64,000 nucleotides of DNA from positions 1 to 64,000 of the forward strand of contig NZ_RJVF01000010.1 in assembly GCF_003752175.1 (NCBI RefSeq), given 5' to 3'. Below the pieces are notes generated by a model. It was not told the DNA's origin and made no database searches. It saw only the letters and a program-made list of their open reading frames with translations. Position 1 is the first letter of the stretch; each line of letters begins with the position of its first letter. Below are positions 17,680 through 27,255 of this stretch, in pieces. Position numbers and translations under genes: made by a program. This DNA is from Comamonas sp. BIGb0124 (GTDB lineage: Bacteria > Pseudomonadota > Gammaproteobacteria > Burkholderiales > Burkholderiaceae_C).

Positions 17680-18656
17680 TGAACCCGCTCACGACACCGC
17701 CGGATGCCGTGATGGAAGCCGCAATCGACTGGATGGTTTTGCTGCGGTCGGGTCGGGTCACCGAGGCCGAGCGGCGCCGTTTCGAGCGATGGTGCGACAG
17801 CGATGCCCGGCATGCCCAGGCCTGGCAGCGCCTGGAGGACAAGCTGGCGCAGCCGGTCCAGGCCATTGCCCGGCTCGACAACGACCTGCCCGGCGGCAAG
17901 GCCCGGATCCGCAACATGCTCGTCCGGCCGACACGCCGTTCGGCGCTGGGTGCCGTGGCACTGCTGGCGACCGGCTCGGGCGGCCTCACCCTGGCGGTCG
18001 ATCGTTATGCCCCGGTCACTCACCTGATGGCCGATCTGCGGACCCGGACCGCCGAGCGCCGGACCTTCAGCTTGCCGGACAACAGCCGGCTCGACCTCAA
18101 TGCGCGCTCCGCGGCCGACCTGGCATTCGGCGCGGATGTGCGCCGTGTCGAACTGCTGACGGGCGAGGCGGTCGTCCAGGCCGCCGAGGGGGCGGCAGGC
18201 TCGCGGCTGCCGCTGTGCCTCTCGACCCGGCACGCTGCGGCCTACACCCGGGGCCAGGTCTATGCACAGGTGCAGGACGGGTACACCCGGCTGTTTGCCT
18301 TGCAAGCGCCGATGCGTGTGGTCACGGCCGCGGGCGAGGTGCGTTTCCTCGATGCCCTTCAGGGGGCCGAACTGGACGCTCAGGGCGTGCGCCCGGCTGC
18401 GCCGGTGGTTGCGACCGAGGCCGACTGGCTGCGCGGGTATCTCACGGCCGCGCCGCTCTCGCTGGGCGACGTGATCGCTGCCCTGCAGCGCTACACGCCT
18501 CGGGTGATGCAGGTCTCGGCCGATGCGGCGCGTCTGGCCGTGCAGGCCAGCCTGCCGCTCGACGATGTGGACCGGTCGCTGCGTGCGCTGGAAGACGTGC
18601 TGCCGATCCGGATCCGCCAGTGGGGAGGATGGTGGACGCGCATCGATGTGCGCTGA
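17679..18656 (+). CDS. FecR family anti-sigma / signal transducer
   Basis: 325 aa. Residues about 10-60 are the DUF4880/FecR N-terminal segment (AIDWMVLLRSGRVTEAERRRFERW), which binds the sigma factor. A hydrophobic segment near residue 88-105 would cross the inner membrane. The periplasmic part has the FecR pattern (ADLRTRTAERRTFSLPDNSRLDLN) and a C-terminal STN-like region. It senses the ligand-loaded TonB receptor and releases or activates the sigma factor. The start overlaps the sigma gene stop. Confidence 0.92.
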   Translation: MNPLTTPPDAVMEAAIDWMVLLRSGRVTEAERRRFERWCDSDARHAQAWQRLEDKLAQPVQAIARLDNDLPGGKARIRNMLVRPTRRSALGAVALLATGSGGLTLAVDRYAPVTHLMADLRTRTAERRTFSLPDNSRLDLNARSAADLAFGADVRRVELLTGEAVVQAAEGAAGSRLPLCLSTRHAAAYTRGQVYAQVQDGYTRLFALQAPMRVVTAAGEVRFLDALQGAELDAQGVRPAAPVVATEADWLRGYLTAAPLSLGDVIAALQRYTPRVMQVSADAARLAVQASLPLDDVDRSLRALEDVLPIRIRQWGGWWTRIDVR

Positions 18657-18770
18657 TGGCCCCTCGGCCATTCCATGGCCTGTTTTTGTAAGAAATTGCA
18701 ACGCCTTGTCCGATCCGCGGGACGGGAAGGCACTCCTCAAGTGAATCCTCTCATCACTTCAGGAACATTC

Positions 18771-21164
18771 ATGTTTGTCCGCCACTCATCGCTGGCCCTG
18801 CTGACCGCGGGCGCCTTGGCGATCGTCTTCCCTGGGGCGCATGCCCAGAATGCTGCGAACGCCCTCTCCGAGAGTCCGCAGAGCTACGCGCTTGCAGCAG
18901 GCGATCTCGGCACGGTTCTGCATCGGATCGTCTCGGGCAGCGGGCTGGCGCTGGCCATTCCGGCCGGGCTGATCGAGGGCCGCAGCAGCCAGGGCGTGCA
19001 GGGGCGCTATTCGCCGCGCGAGGCCTTGGGGCAAGCCCTGGCCGGCACGGGCCTGGCCGTCGTGACCACGCCCAGCGGGGCGTTGACCCTTGCGCCCGTC
19101 GCCGCTCCGTCGTCCCAGGGCGTTCCTCAAAGAACTCCGCAACTGGCTCCCGTGATCGTCACGGCCGCACCGGTCAGCGCAGACACGCAGGGCAGCGGCT
19201 CGTATGGCGCGGCGTTCATGTCCATGGGCAAGGGGCTGGCGACGCTGCGCGAGACGCCGTATTCCGTGTCGGTGGTGACGCGCCAGCAGCTCGACGACCA
19301 GAATGCCGCGTCGCTGGGCGATGCCATGTCCTATGTCACCGGCATTCGGGTGCTCAGCACGTCCACGGGCGTGGTCAATCTGCGGTCACGCGGATTCCGC
19401 CTCAACAACTACCTGCTCGACGGCGTGCCGCTGAGGGGCGGGCAGGGCATGTGGGGCAGTGCGCTGATGGATGTCGCGCTGTACGACCGGATCGAGGTCT
19501 GGCGTGGTCCGGCGGGGTTGCTCGAAGGCGCCGGCGAGCCCAGCGGCACCTTGAATCTGGCGCGCAAGCGCGCGCACGGCGAGCCCTCGCTGCAGGCGGC
19601 AGGCATGGCCGGCAGTTGGAACAAGCTGCGCACCGAACTCGATCTCAACCGCCCCTTGAACGAGGCGGGCAGTCTTCGTGGCCGCGTGGTGGCCGTGCAT
19701 GACCAGCGCGACAGCTTTGTCGACGAGGTCATGCAGCGCAGCAACACGGTCTACGGAACCCTTGAATACGATTTCAGCCCGTCGACCACCGTGTCCGTGG
19801 GGCACACCGCCCAGCGCGGGCGCTCGGTGGCCTTTGCCGGCCTGCCGCTGATCGCAGGTGGCCAGTCGCCCGACTACGCCCGATCGACCTTCCTCGGCTC
19901 GCGCAACGGCATCAAGCAGGACCGGGGGCGCAGCAGTTTTGCCGAGCTCGAGCACCGCACGGACGCCGGCGGCGTCTGGCGCACCCATCTCAACGAGTAC
20001 GTGACGCGCAACACCCTGGATCGTTTCATCGCCAACAGCATGGTCGACCCGGTGACCCGTCAATTCGATCTCGAAGGGGCCTGGCAAAAGTCCTTGCAGG
20101 TCAACCGGGGCTTCGACAGCTTCTACACACAGCCCTTCGTTTTGGGCGGACAGTCGCACGAGTTCACCGTGGGCGCCAGCCATCAGATATTCAAAGGCGG
20201 ACAGATCCAGCGCCGTCATGCCATCTGGCGCCAGAACGTCGATGCGCCGCAGCACGACTTGTCCCTGCCCGAGACCGACCTCGGCGAAGTGCCGCAGCCG
20301 CGCGCCCGCGATCGGGGGCTGTACGGCAGCGTGCGGTTGCATCCGGTCGACCGGCTCACGGTACTGGCCGGTGGACGGCTGGCCTGGTGGGACAGCCGCG
20401 ACCCCGGCCAGTCGGGTGAGCGCCAGTCGATCAGCTCGCGTTTTGTGCCCAATCTGGGCGTGATCCATGACTTCCATCCGCAATGGTCGGTCTACGGCAG
20501 CTACAACAGGATCTTCAGTCCGCAGACCGAACGGCAGGCCAGCGGCGCGTACCTGGCTCCCCGGACCGGAGAGCAGTACGAAGTGGGTGTCAAGGGCGAA
20601 CTGTTCGACCAGCGGGTCAACACGCACCTGGCCGTGTTCCGCATCGAAGACAACGGCCGTGCCATCGACGACCTGGAGAACGACGACTTCTCGGTGGCCG
20701 CGGGCCATGTGCGCAGCCAGGGCATCGAAGCCGAGATCAGTGGACAGATCACGCCGGGCTGGAACCTGATCGCGGGGTATGCCTACACCCACACCGTGCA
20801 TCGGAACGGCGCCGCCGCAGATGTCGGGCAGCCTTTCGACTCGACCTTCCCGCGCCATCAATTCTCGCTGTGGACCCGTTACCAGTTGCCCACCGCCCTG
20901 CTGCGGGGCGCCTTTGTCGGCGGGGGCGTCCGCTCCAGCAGCAAGACCTATGCGGACTACAGCGGCTCGCGCTGGACGCAGGGCGGATTCTCGGTGTTCG
21001 CGCTGCAGGCGGGTTATTCGTGGGCACCGGGCTGGAGCGCATCGCTCACGCTCAACAACGTCTTCGACAAGAAGTATTTTGAACGCTTCGCCGGTGGTTC
21101 TGCCCGCCAGACCTACTACGGCGAGCCGGCCAATGCCACGTTGACGGTGCGCGCGCAGTTCTGA
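18771..21164 (+). CDS. TonB-dependent siderophore receptor with N-terminal signalling (STN) domain
   Basis: 797 aa from the ATG at 18771. A signal peptide ends at GAHAQ. Residues about 40-110 are the STN secretin/TonB signalling domain (ALAAGDLGTVLHRIVSGSG), which talks to FecR. The plug follows (ETPYSVSVVTRQQLDDQ, then VNLRSRGF and YDRIEVWRGPAGLLEGAGEPSGTLN). The rest is a 22-strand barrel ending in TVRAQF with terminal Phe. This is the FpvA/FoxA/FecA-type transducer. The STN domain together with the upstream sigma/FecR pair implies ligand-induced expression. A sigma-dependent promoter should lie in 18657-18770; I could not fix its boxes. Confidence 0.93.
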   Translation: MFVRHSSLALLTAGALAIVFPGAHAQNAANALSESPQSYALAAGDLGTVLHRIVSGSGLALAIPAGLIEGRSSQGVQGRYSPREALGQALAGTGLAVVTTPSGALTLAPVAAPSSQGVPQRTPQLAPVIVTAAPVSADTQGSGSYGAAFMSMGKGLATLRETPYSVSVVTRQQLDDQNAASLGDAMSYVTGIRVLSTSTGVVNLRSRGFRLNNYLLDGVPLRGGQGMWGSALMDVALYDRIEVWRGPAGLLEGAGEPSGTLNLARKRAHGEPSLQAAGMAGSWNKLRTELDLNRPLNEAGSLRGRVVAVHDQRDSFVDEVMQRSNTVYGTLEYDFSPSTTVSVGHTAQRGRSVAFAGLPLIAGGQSPDYARSTFLGSRNGIKQDRGRSSFAELEHRTDAGGVWRTHLNEYVTRNTLDRFIANSMVDPVTRQFDLEGAWQKSLQVNRGFDSFYTQPFVLGGQSHEFTVGASHQIFKGGQIQRRHAIWRQNVDAPQHDLSLPETDLGEVPQPRARDRGLYGSVRLHPVDRLTVLAGGRLAWWDSRDPGQSGERQSISSRFVPNLGVIHDFHPQWSVYGSYNRIFSPQTERQASGAYLAPRTGEQYEVGVKGELFDQRVNTHLAVFRIEDNGRAIDDLENDDFSVAAGHVRSQGIEAEISGQITPGWNLIAGYAYTHTVHRNGAAADVGQPFDSTFPRHQFSLWTRYQLPTALLRGAFVGGGVRSSSKTYADYSGSRWTQGGFSVFALQAGYSWAPGWSASLTLNNVFDKKYFERFAGGSARQTYYGEPANATLTVRAQF

Positions 21165-21237
21165 TCGAGTTCGGATGGAGGGGCCATGGCGGCCCCGGCA
21201 CAGGCGGTGATGGACGGCCGGTGCCTGCCAGAAACAA

Positions 21238-21270
21238 CAAAAGCCGCGGAAACCGCGGCTTTTGTTTGTC
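21238..21270 (+). terminator. Rho-independent terminator after the TonB receptor gene
   Basis: CAAAAGCCGCGG, loop AAA, CCGCGGCTTTTG, then TTTG: a perfect 12-bp stem with A-rich and U-rich arms. It can work in both directions, ending the receptor operon and any leftward transcript from the tRNA-Pro/ispB side. Confidence 0.85.
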
Positions 21271-21293
21271 GATTCTCGATCGACCAGGAAATC

Positions 21294-21370
21294 TGGTCGG
21301 GGTGAGAGGATTCGAACCTCCGGCCTCTACGTCCCGAACGTAGCGCTCTACCAGGCTAAGCTACACCCCG
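21294..21370 (-). tRNA. tRNA-Pro (anticodon CGG)
   Basis: Read on the minus strand it starts CGGGGTGTAGC and ends CACCCCGACCA. The acceptor stem CGGGGTG/CACCCCG pairs fully. The anticodon arm is CTACG-TTCGGGA-CGTAG, giving anticodon CGG. The T arm contains GGTTCGAATCC. CCA is encoded. The total is 77 nt. It lies just downstream of the leftward ispB gene, a common place for tRNA-Pro in Burkholderiales. Confidence 0.95.
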
Positions 21371-21394
21371 ATGCTCACGTCGAAACGGCAGTCT

Positions 21395-22390
21395 TTATGA
21401 ACGCCGCTCAAGTAGCTGAGCCGCTAATTGTAGCAGGGCTTTGGTGTATGCGTTCTGTTCGAGCGGGCCAATTACAGAAATTGCACGCTTGGCTTCGTCG
21501 GCTGCGGCTTCGCGCGACGATTCGAGGGCGCCCGTACGCTGAATGATGGACAGGATGTCGCCCAGGCGTTCGGTGGCACCGCCTTCTTCGATGGCCGCAC
21601 GGATGAGCGCCTGTTCTTCGGCGCTGGCGCGCTGAAGGGCCAGGATGAGCGGCAGGGTGATCTTGCCTTCGCGCAGGTCGTCGCCCAGGTTCTTGCCCAG
21701 TTCGTTGGCTTCGCCGTCGTAGTCGAGTGCGTCGTCGATGATCTGGAAAGCCGTGCCCAGGGCCTGGCCATACTGGGCGCAGGCTTCCTCGGTGTCGGGG
21801 TCGGCCTTGCAGAGAATGGCGCCGAGGCGGGCGCTGGCCTCGAAGAGCTTGGCGGTCTTGGAGCGAATGACCTGCAGGTAGCCCTCGACGCCCAGATCGG
21901 CGTCGTGCATGTTCATGAGCTGCAGCACTTCGCCTTCGGCGATCACGTTGGTGGCGTCGGCCAGCACCTGCATGACACGCATGTCGTCGGCTTCGACCAT
22001 CATCTGGAAAGCGCGTGAATACAGGAAGTCACCGACCAGCACGCTGGCCGAATTGCCGAAGGTCTCGTTGGCCGTGGGGCGGCCGCGGCGCAGGCTGGAT
22101 TCATCCACCACGTCGTCGTGCAGCAGCGTCGAGGTGTGGATGAACTCGACGACCGCCGCCAGATTGTGGTGCTGGCTGCCCTGGTAGCCCAGGGCACGGC
22201 TCATGAGCAGCAGCAGCACGGGCCGCAGGCGCTTGCCGCCGGCCGAGATGATGTGCTGGGCCACGTTGCCGACCAGCGGCACGCCCGAATCCAGGCGTTG
22301 CGCAATGACGCGATCGACGCCGCGCATGTCGTCGGCGATCAGGGTGAGGTATGAAGGAGGGGCTGTGAGGGTCAAGGCGGTCACCGGCAA
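21395..22390 (-). CDS. ispB: Octaprenyl diphosphate synthase (polyprenyl synthetase)
   Basis: 331 aa. Both aspartate-rich motifs of trans-polyprenyl synthases are present: [10 protein letters not shown] (with the basic pair RR after it) and [16 protein letters not shown] binds the pyrophosphate of IPP. The enzyme extends farnesyl diphosphate to the long side chain of ubiquinone. The rplU-rpmA-obgE group runs divergently next to it, as in many beta-proteobacteria. The length is normal. Confidence 0.93.
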   Translation of the reverse strand: MPVTALTLTAPPSYLTLIADDMRGVDRVIAQRLDSGVPLVGNVAQHIISAGGKRLRPVLLLLMSRALGYQGSQHHNLAAVVEFIHTSTLLHDDVVDESSLRRGRPTANETFGNSASVLVGDFLYSRAFQMMVEADDMRVMQVLADATNVIAEGEVLQLMNMHDADLGVEGYLQVIRSKTAKLFEASARLGAILCKADPDTEEACAQYGQALGTAFQIIDDALDYDGEANELGKNLGDDLREGKITLPLILALQRASAEEQALIRAAIEEGGATERLGDILSIIQRTGALESSREAAADEAKRAISVIGPLEQNAYTKALLQLAAQLLERRS

Positions 22391-22590
22391 AACTGCGCCG
22401 AATTATAGGAAGCGCCAGGCGCTGGGCGGAAGGCAGTGGCTGCCGACAGGCAAAAAGTATCACACGCCGCGAGGGCTTGCACACGATGCGGGGTTGTAGC
22501 ACGAAGGGGTGGCCAGTTGTGCCAATCGGTGCTAGAATCCTGGGTTCCTCAGAAATCGTTTTGGGGAATCCATCCTTTCAAAGGTTCATT

Positions 22591-22902
22591 ATGTACGCGG
22601 TCATAAAAACCGGCGGCAAACAGTATCGTGTTGCTGCTGGCGAAAAAATTAAGGTAGAACAGATTGCTGCGGACGTAGGCCAAGAGATCGTGATCGACCA
22701 AGTTCTGGCAGTCGGAAGCGGCAGCGAGATCAAGATCGGCACGCCTCTGGTGTCCGGCGCTACGGTGACGGCAACGGTCCTGTCCCATGGCAAGCACGAC
22801 AAGGTTCGCATCTTCAAGATGCGTCGTCGTAAGCACTATCAGAAACGTCAAGGCCACCGTCAGCAGTTCACCGAACTGCAAATCGGTGCAATTGCTGCTT
22901 AA
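22591..22902 (+). CDS. rplU: 50S ribosomal protein L21
   Basis: 103 aa, starting [19 protein letters not shown], the conserved L21 N terminus, and containing [20 protein letters not shown], the 23S rRNA contact segment. Full length. It is first in the conserved rplU-rpmA-obgE order, 11 bp before rpmA. A longer open frame upstream is not supported by homology. Confidence 0.97.
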   Translation: MYAVIKTGGKQYRVAAGEKIKVEQIAADVGQEIVIDQVLAVGSGSEIKIGTPLVSGATVTATVLSHGKHDKVRIFKMRRRKHYQKRQGHRQQFTELQIGAIAA

Positions 22903-22913
22903 GGAGCATTGAC

Positions 22914-23177
22914 ATGGCACAGAAAAAAGGCGGCGGCTCTACGCGAAACGGGCGCGATTCCAAGCCCAAGATGCTCGGTGTGAAGGCTTTCGGCGGTGAA
23001 CTCATCAGCGCCGGTTCCATCATCGTTCGCCAGCGCGGCACCAAGTTCCACCCCGGCACCAATGTCGGCGTGGGCAAGGACCACACGCTGTTTGCCCTGG
23101 TCGACGGCCACGTGTCGTTCGCCACCAAGGGTGCGCTGAACAAGCACACCGTGATCGTGACGCCCGCTGCTGAATAA
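22914..23177 (+). CDS. rpmA: 50S ribosomal protein L27
   Basis: 87 aa, starting [19 protein letters not shown], the flexible N-terminal tail that reaches the peptidyl-transferase centre, followed by [20 protein letters not shown]. Full length. AAGGAG precedes the ATG. It lies 11 bp after rplU and is followed by a terminator before obgE. Confidence 0.97.
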   Translation: MAQKKGGGSTRNGRDSKPKMLGVKAFGGELISAGSIIVRQRGTKFHPGTNVGVGKDHTLFALVDGHVSFATKGALNKHTVIVTPAAE

Positions 23178-23198
23178 GCGCAGGCCGTGACTGTCGCG

Positions 23199-23230
23199 AA
23201 GCCCCGCATTGCCGGGGCTTTGTTGTTTTT
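23199..23230 (+). terminator. Rho-independent terminator after rpmA
   Basis: AAGCCCCG, six-base loop, CGGGGCTT, then TGTTGTTTTT. The stem is 8 bp and GC-rich, and the U-rich run follows at once. It separates the ribosomal protein pair from obgE, which probably has its own promoter in 23231-23391. Confidence 0.85.
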
Positions 23231-23391
23231 GAAAACCCGGAGTGCACGCTCGGCGTGTGCTCTGTGCCAAACTTGCCGCTGAGCCACTGGCCCGGACGGC
23301 GCGTGTGGCACCTGTCGGCCGGCGCACATTCGGCCCGGCCAAGGCCGCCGCCTCCTTGAGGCAGCCGCCCGCAAACCTAGATGGGAACACC

Positions 23392-24453
23392 ATGAAATTT
23401 GTCGACGAAGCTTTTATCGACGTTGCCGCTGGCGACGGCGGCAACGGCTGTGTGTCGTTCCGCCACGAGAAATACAAGGAATTCGGCGGACCCAATGGCG
23501 GTGACGGTGGCCGTGGCGGGCACGTGTTTGCCTACGTCGACCCCAACCTCAACACGCTGGTCGACTTCCGCTACTCGCGGCGTCACGAAGCCAAGCGCGG
23601 CGAGCACGGCATGGGTTCGGACATGTTTGGCGCGGCGGGCGACGATGTCCTGCTCAAGGTGCCGGTCGGCACCATCATCACCGACGCCGAGACGGGCGAC
23701 CATCTGTACGAACTGCTGGTGCCGGGCGAAACCGTGATGATCGCCAAGGGCGGCGACGGCGGCTACGGCAACATGCGTTTCAAGAGCGCGATCAACCGCG
23801 CGCCGCGTCAGAAGACGCCGGGCTGGCCGGGTGAACGCAAGAGCCTCAAGCTCGAGCTCAAGGTGCTGGCCGATGTCGGCCTGCTGGGCATGCCCAATGC
23901 GGGCAAGTCGACTTTTATCGCCGCGGTCTCCAATGCCCGCCCGAAGATCGCCGACTATCCCTTCACCACGCTGCACCCCAACCTGGGTGTGGTGCGGGTG
24001 GGGCCCGAGCAGAGTTTCGTGATCGCGGACGTGCCGGGTCTGATCGAGGGCGCTTCCGATGGTGCGGGCCTGGGACACCAGTTCCTGCGTCATCTGCAGC
24101 GCACCCGTCTGCTGCTGCATATCGTCGACGTCGCGCCTTTCGACGACAACGTGGATCCGGTCGCGCAAGCCAAGGCGATCGCGGCCGAGCTCAAGAAATA
24201 CGATCCCGAGCTGTATGCCAAGCCGCGCTGGCTGGTGTTGAACAAGCTGGACATGGTGCCGCTCGAAGAGCGTGAAGCACTGGTCAAGGGCATCGTCAAG
24301 CGCCTGCGCTACAAGGGCCCGGTGTACGAGATCTCGGCCCTGACGCGCGAAGGCTGCGAAGCCCTGATCCGCGACATCTACAAACACGTGCGCACGACGT
24401 TCGAGGCCGAGCAGCCGCAGCTGGAAGTCGACCCGCGATTTGCGCAGCCGTGA
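23392..24453 (+). CDS. obgE: GTPase ObgE/CgtA
   Basis: 353 aa from the ATG at 23392; the longer upstream frame is not conserved. Residues 1-158 are the glycine-rich Obg fold ([19 protein letters not shown]). The G domain follows, with G1 GMPNAGKST, a Thr-containing switch in [11 protein letters not shown]3 [10 protein letters not shown] and G4 NKLD. It binds the 50S subunit and works in ribosome assembly and the stringent response. It sits between rpmA and proB, the usual beta-proteobacterial order. Confidence 0.97.
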   Translation: MKFVDEAFIDVAAGDGGNGCVSFRHEKYKEFGGPNGGDGGRGGHVFAYVDPNLNTLVDFRYSRRHEAKRGEHGMGSDMFGAAGDDVLLKVPVGTIITDAETGDHLYELLVPGETVMIAKGGDGGYGNMRFKSAINRAPRQKTPGWPGERKSLKLELKVLADVGLLGMPNAGKSTFIAAVSNARPKIADYPFTTLHPNLGVVRVGPEQSFVIADVPGLIEGASDGAGLGHQFLRHLQRTRLLLHIVDVAPFDDNVDPVAQAKAIAAELKKYDPELYAKPRWLVLNKLDMVPLEEREALVKGIVKRLRYKGPVYEISALTREGCEALIRDIYKHVRTTFEAEQPQLEVDPRFAQP

Positions 24454-24532
24454 CGGGCACGGGCACCGCTGGCCGGTGTCCGTCGGGTGGCCGGGGCCTC
24501 GTTCCGGCCCTGGGATGATTTGTTTGTGGTGA

Positions 24533-25681
24533 ATGGCGACAACGGCAATGATTCAGAAAATTGAGGGCCACGATCTGCGTCAGGCCCGACGTATCGTGGT
24601 GAAAGTGGGCTCCAGCCTCGTGACCAACGAGGGCCGCGGGCTGGACGAACAGGCCATCGGCGAGTGGTGCCGGCAACTGACGGCGCTGGTGCGCGACGGC
24701 CGCGAAGTGGTCATGGTGTCGAGCGGCGCCGTGGCCGAAGGCATGAAACGGCTGGGCTGGGCGTCTCGTCCCAAACAACTGCACGAGTTGCAGGCTGCAG
24801 CCGCCGTGGGCCAGATGGGTCTGGCCCAGATGTACGAAAGCAAGATGCGCGAAAGCGGCATCGGCAGCGCGCAGGTGCTGCTCACGCATGCCGATCTGGC
24901 CGATCGCGAGCGTTATCTCAATGCACGTTCGACGCTGCTCACGCTGCTCGAGCTGGGCGTGGTCCCGGTGATCAACGAGAACGACACCGTCGTCAACGAC
25001 GAAATCAAGTTCGGCGACAACGACACCCTGGGTGCGCTGGTCGCCAATCTGATCGAGGCCGACACCCTGGTCATCCTGACGGATCAGCCCGGCCTGTACA
25101 CCGCCGATCCGCGCAAGAACCCCGATGCCCAGTTCGTGCACGAGGCCCGTGCGGGCGACCCTGAGCTCGAGTTGATGGCGGGGGGGGCCGGTTCGGCCAT
25201 CGGCCGTGGCGGCATGCTGACGAAGATTCTGGCCGCCAAGCGGGCCGCCCGTTCGGGGGCCTCGACCGTCATCGCGTGGGGGCGTGAGTCCGACGTGCTG
25301 ATCCGCCTGGTGGCCGGCGAGTCCATCGGCACCCATCTGGTGGCGCAGACGCGCAAGGCCCATGCACGCAAGCGCTGGATTGCCGATCACCTGCAACTGG
25401 TGGGATCGGTCATCGTCGATGCGGGTGCGGCAGCCAAGCTGCGCGAGGATGGCAAGAGCCTGCTGCCGATCGGCATCACAGGGGTCACGGGCTCGTTTTC
25501 ACGCGGCGACGTGATCGCGGTGCACGATCAGGCCGGCAAGGAGATCGCACGCGGCCTGGCCAACTACTCGGCGACCGAGGCACAGCAGCTGTGCCGGCTG
25601 GCCTCGAGCGAGATCGAGCGTGTGCTGGGCTATGTGGCCGAGCCGGAAATGATCCATCGCTCCAATCTGGTGCTCGTCTGA
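24533..25681 (+). CDS. proB: Glutamate 5-kinase
   Basis: 382 aa. The amino acid kinase domain ([47 protein letters not shown]) is followed by a C-terminal PUA domain from about residue 285. It phosphorylates glutamate as the first step of proline synthesis and is inhibited by proline through the kinase domain. Alternative start ATG at 24548 would remove five residues. Following obgE by 79 bp, it may share its transcript. Confidence 0.96.
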   Translation: MATTAMIQKIEGHDLRQARRIVVKVGSSLVTNEGRGLDEQAIGEWCRQLTALVRDGREVVMVSSGAVAEGMKRLGWASRPKQLHELQAAAAVGQMGLAQMYESKMRESGIGSAQVLLTHADLADRERYLNARSTLLTLLELGVVPVINENDTVVNDEIKFGDNDTLGALVANLIEADTLVILTDQPGLYTADPRKNPDAQFVHEARAGDPELELMAGGAGSAIGRGGMLTKILAAKRAARSGASTVIAWGRESDVLIRLVAGESIGTHLVAQTRKAHARKRWIADHLQLVGSVIVDAGAAAKLREDGKSLLPIGITGVTGSFSRGDVIAVHDQAGKEIARGLANYSATEAQQLCRLASSEIERVLGYVAEPEMIHRSNLVLV

Positions 25682-25714
25682 CTTCACGCTCGTCCGGATC
25701 TGACGAGCCCGAGA

Positions 25715-26242
25715 TCAGCGCAGGGGGTGTTCGGGCATGCCCCCGCGCTTGAGCGATTCGATCATGCGCGACACCGGGCCGTTGACCACGGTGCCCACGC
25801 ACACGCCGCTGTCGGCCAGTGCCAGCGGATAGCTGATGCCCATGCGTTGTCCGCTCATCGGCCGCCATTCGGCGTTGTCCATGGTGGTCCAGCCCGAGCC
25901 CTCGTTGTAGCGGGCATACGTCTTGTACTCGCCGGTCGCACAGCGGATGGCGTCGTAGGTGACGTTGAGGGTGCCGCTGGTGCTGCGGGCGACCATGACG
26001 TAGCGGACCAGGCGGTCTTCGAGCGTGATGTTCAGGGTCTTGGGGTCGACGCCGTACGAGAGGCTGGATTTCGGACCCACGTAGACCGGGATCAGGTGGT
26101 CGATATCGAAAGTGGGCGGCGGCGGCGTGGCGCTTTCCGTCCATTGCTTGTCGAGGTAGTCGTCGGGAGGCGGCATCTCCTGTGCCGATGCGGCGCCGCA
26201 CAGCAGGGAGAGGATGAGCAGGGCAGAGGCCTGGGATTTCAT
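25715..26242 (-). CDS. CNP1-like family protein (exported)
   Basis: 175 aa from the ATG at 26242. The signal peptide SALLILSLLCGAASAQ is followed by PDDYLDKQWTESATPPPPTFD, then a compact beta-rich domain with two Cys and RCATGEYKTYARYNEGSGW. This matches the CNP1-like family of uncharacterised exported proteins of beta-proteobacteria, found beside proB/rppH in this lineage. Function unknown; probably periplasmic. It is convergent with proB and downstream of rppH on the same strand. Confidence 0.8.
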   Translation of the reverse strand: MKSQASALLILSLLCGAASAQEMPPPDDYLDKQWTESATPPPPTFDIDHLIPVYVGPKSSLSYGVDPKTLNITLEDRLVRYVMVARSTSGTLNVTYDAIRCATGEYKTYARYNEGSGWTTMDNAEWRPMSGQRMGISYPLALADSGVCVGTVVNGPVSRMIESLKRGGMPEHPLR

Positions 26243-26392
26243 GTCGAGAACATTCCGAAAGAAGTGAGGCTGCACCGTTCGCGGGCAAGGGCTGCACGAC
26301 CGGGCAGGCCGGTGGCTCGCAGCCATGCGGTCATGGCAGACTCAGGACAGAGTCGTCCGCGCACCAATCGTTCAGTGCGCGGATGGACACGC

Positions 26393-27118
26393 TCAGTCGT
26401 CGGCGGGCGTGCGGCGAGGCTGCCGGCTGGCCGGCGGCGGCTCGAAGGTGGCGCCCGGCGGCAGTTCGGGCATGGCGCCCTGACGGCGCAGTCCGGCTGT
26501 CTGCGGCCGGGGCTGCTGCTGCACGGCCATGCCTTGGGACGGCTGGGCTTGCACGCCTTCCGGGTGCTCGGCGTCGAGAAACTGGGCCGGGCTGCCGTCG
26601 TCGCGATGGCGCAGGTTGCCGCGCAGATAACGGTTGCGCGAATCGCCGCGCGGCAGGTAACGCGCGAGTTCGTTGAGCGCCATCTGGTAGACCCCGCGCT
26701 TGAACTCCACCACGACATCCAGCGGCACCCAATAGTCGTTCCAGCGCCAGGCGTCGAACTCGGGGTGATCGGTGGCACGCAGGTTCAGATCCCAGTCGTG
26801 ACCGACCAACTGGAGCAGGTACCAGATCTGCTTTTGACCCTTGTAATGGCCGCGGGCGTCGCGGCGTATGTACCGGTCAGGCACCTCATAGCGCAACCAG
26901 TCGCGTGTGCGGGCCAGGATGCGGACATGTTCCGGCCTCAGCCCGACTTCCTCGTGCAGTTCGCGGAACATGGCCTGCTCGGGGTTTTCGCCCCGGTCTA
27001 TGCCGCCTTGCGGGAACTGCCAGGAGTGGGTGCGGATCCGCTTGCCCCAAAAAACCTGGTTGTTCTGGTTGAGCAAGATGATGCCGACGTTAGGCCTGAA
27101 GCCATCCCGGTCGAGCAT
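26393..27118 (-). CDS. rppH: RNA pyrophosphohydrolase (Nudix)
   Basis: 241 aa from the ATG at 27118 ([17 protein letters not shown], the conserved start). The Nudix box is complete: GGIDRGE, then REL-HEEVGL. It removes pyrophosphate from the 5' end of mRNA and so opens the way to RNase E decay. The catalytic domain ends near residue 160. The remaining 80 residues are Gln/Pro/Arg-rich and look disordered, an extension typical of beta-proteobacterial RppH and absent from the E. coli enzyme. It is divergent from proS. Confidence 0.93.
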   Translation of the reverse strand: MLDRDGFRPNVGIILLNQNNQVFWGKRIRTHSWQFPQGGIDRGENPEQAMFRELHEEVGLRPEHVRILARTRDWLRYEVPDRYIRRDARGHYKGQKQIWYLLQLVGHDWDLNLRATDHPEFDAWRWNDYWVPLDVVVEFKRGVYQMALNELARYLPRGDSRNRYLRGNLRHRDDGSPAQFLDAEHPEGVQAQPSQGMAVQQQPRPQTAGLRRQGAMPELPPGATFEPPPASRQPRRTPADD

Positions 27119-27255
27119 AATCAAACCCCTAATTTTTAAACTGAGTCCATTATGCACGGCAAGTTCGGGCCTTCAATGCCTGGGGGCCTCGCCGATTGCC
27201 ATGACAGTCCCATGAACCGTGCCCGGGACCCGGACGGAAAAGCAACGAAAGTGCC

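Noticed and set aside
18657-18770. FecI-type promoter before the TonB receptor gene
   Set aside because: Expected from context, but no -35/-10 pair with correct spacing could be fixed by eye (AAGAAAT and TGTCCG are the nearest).
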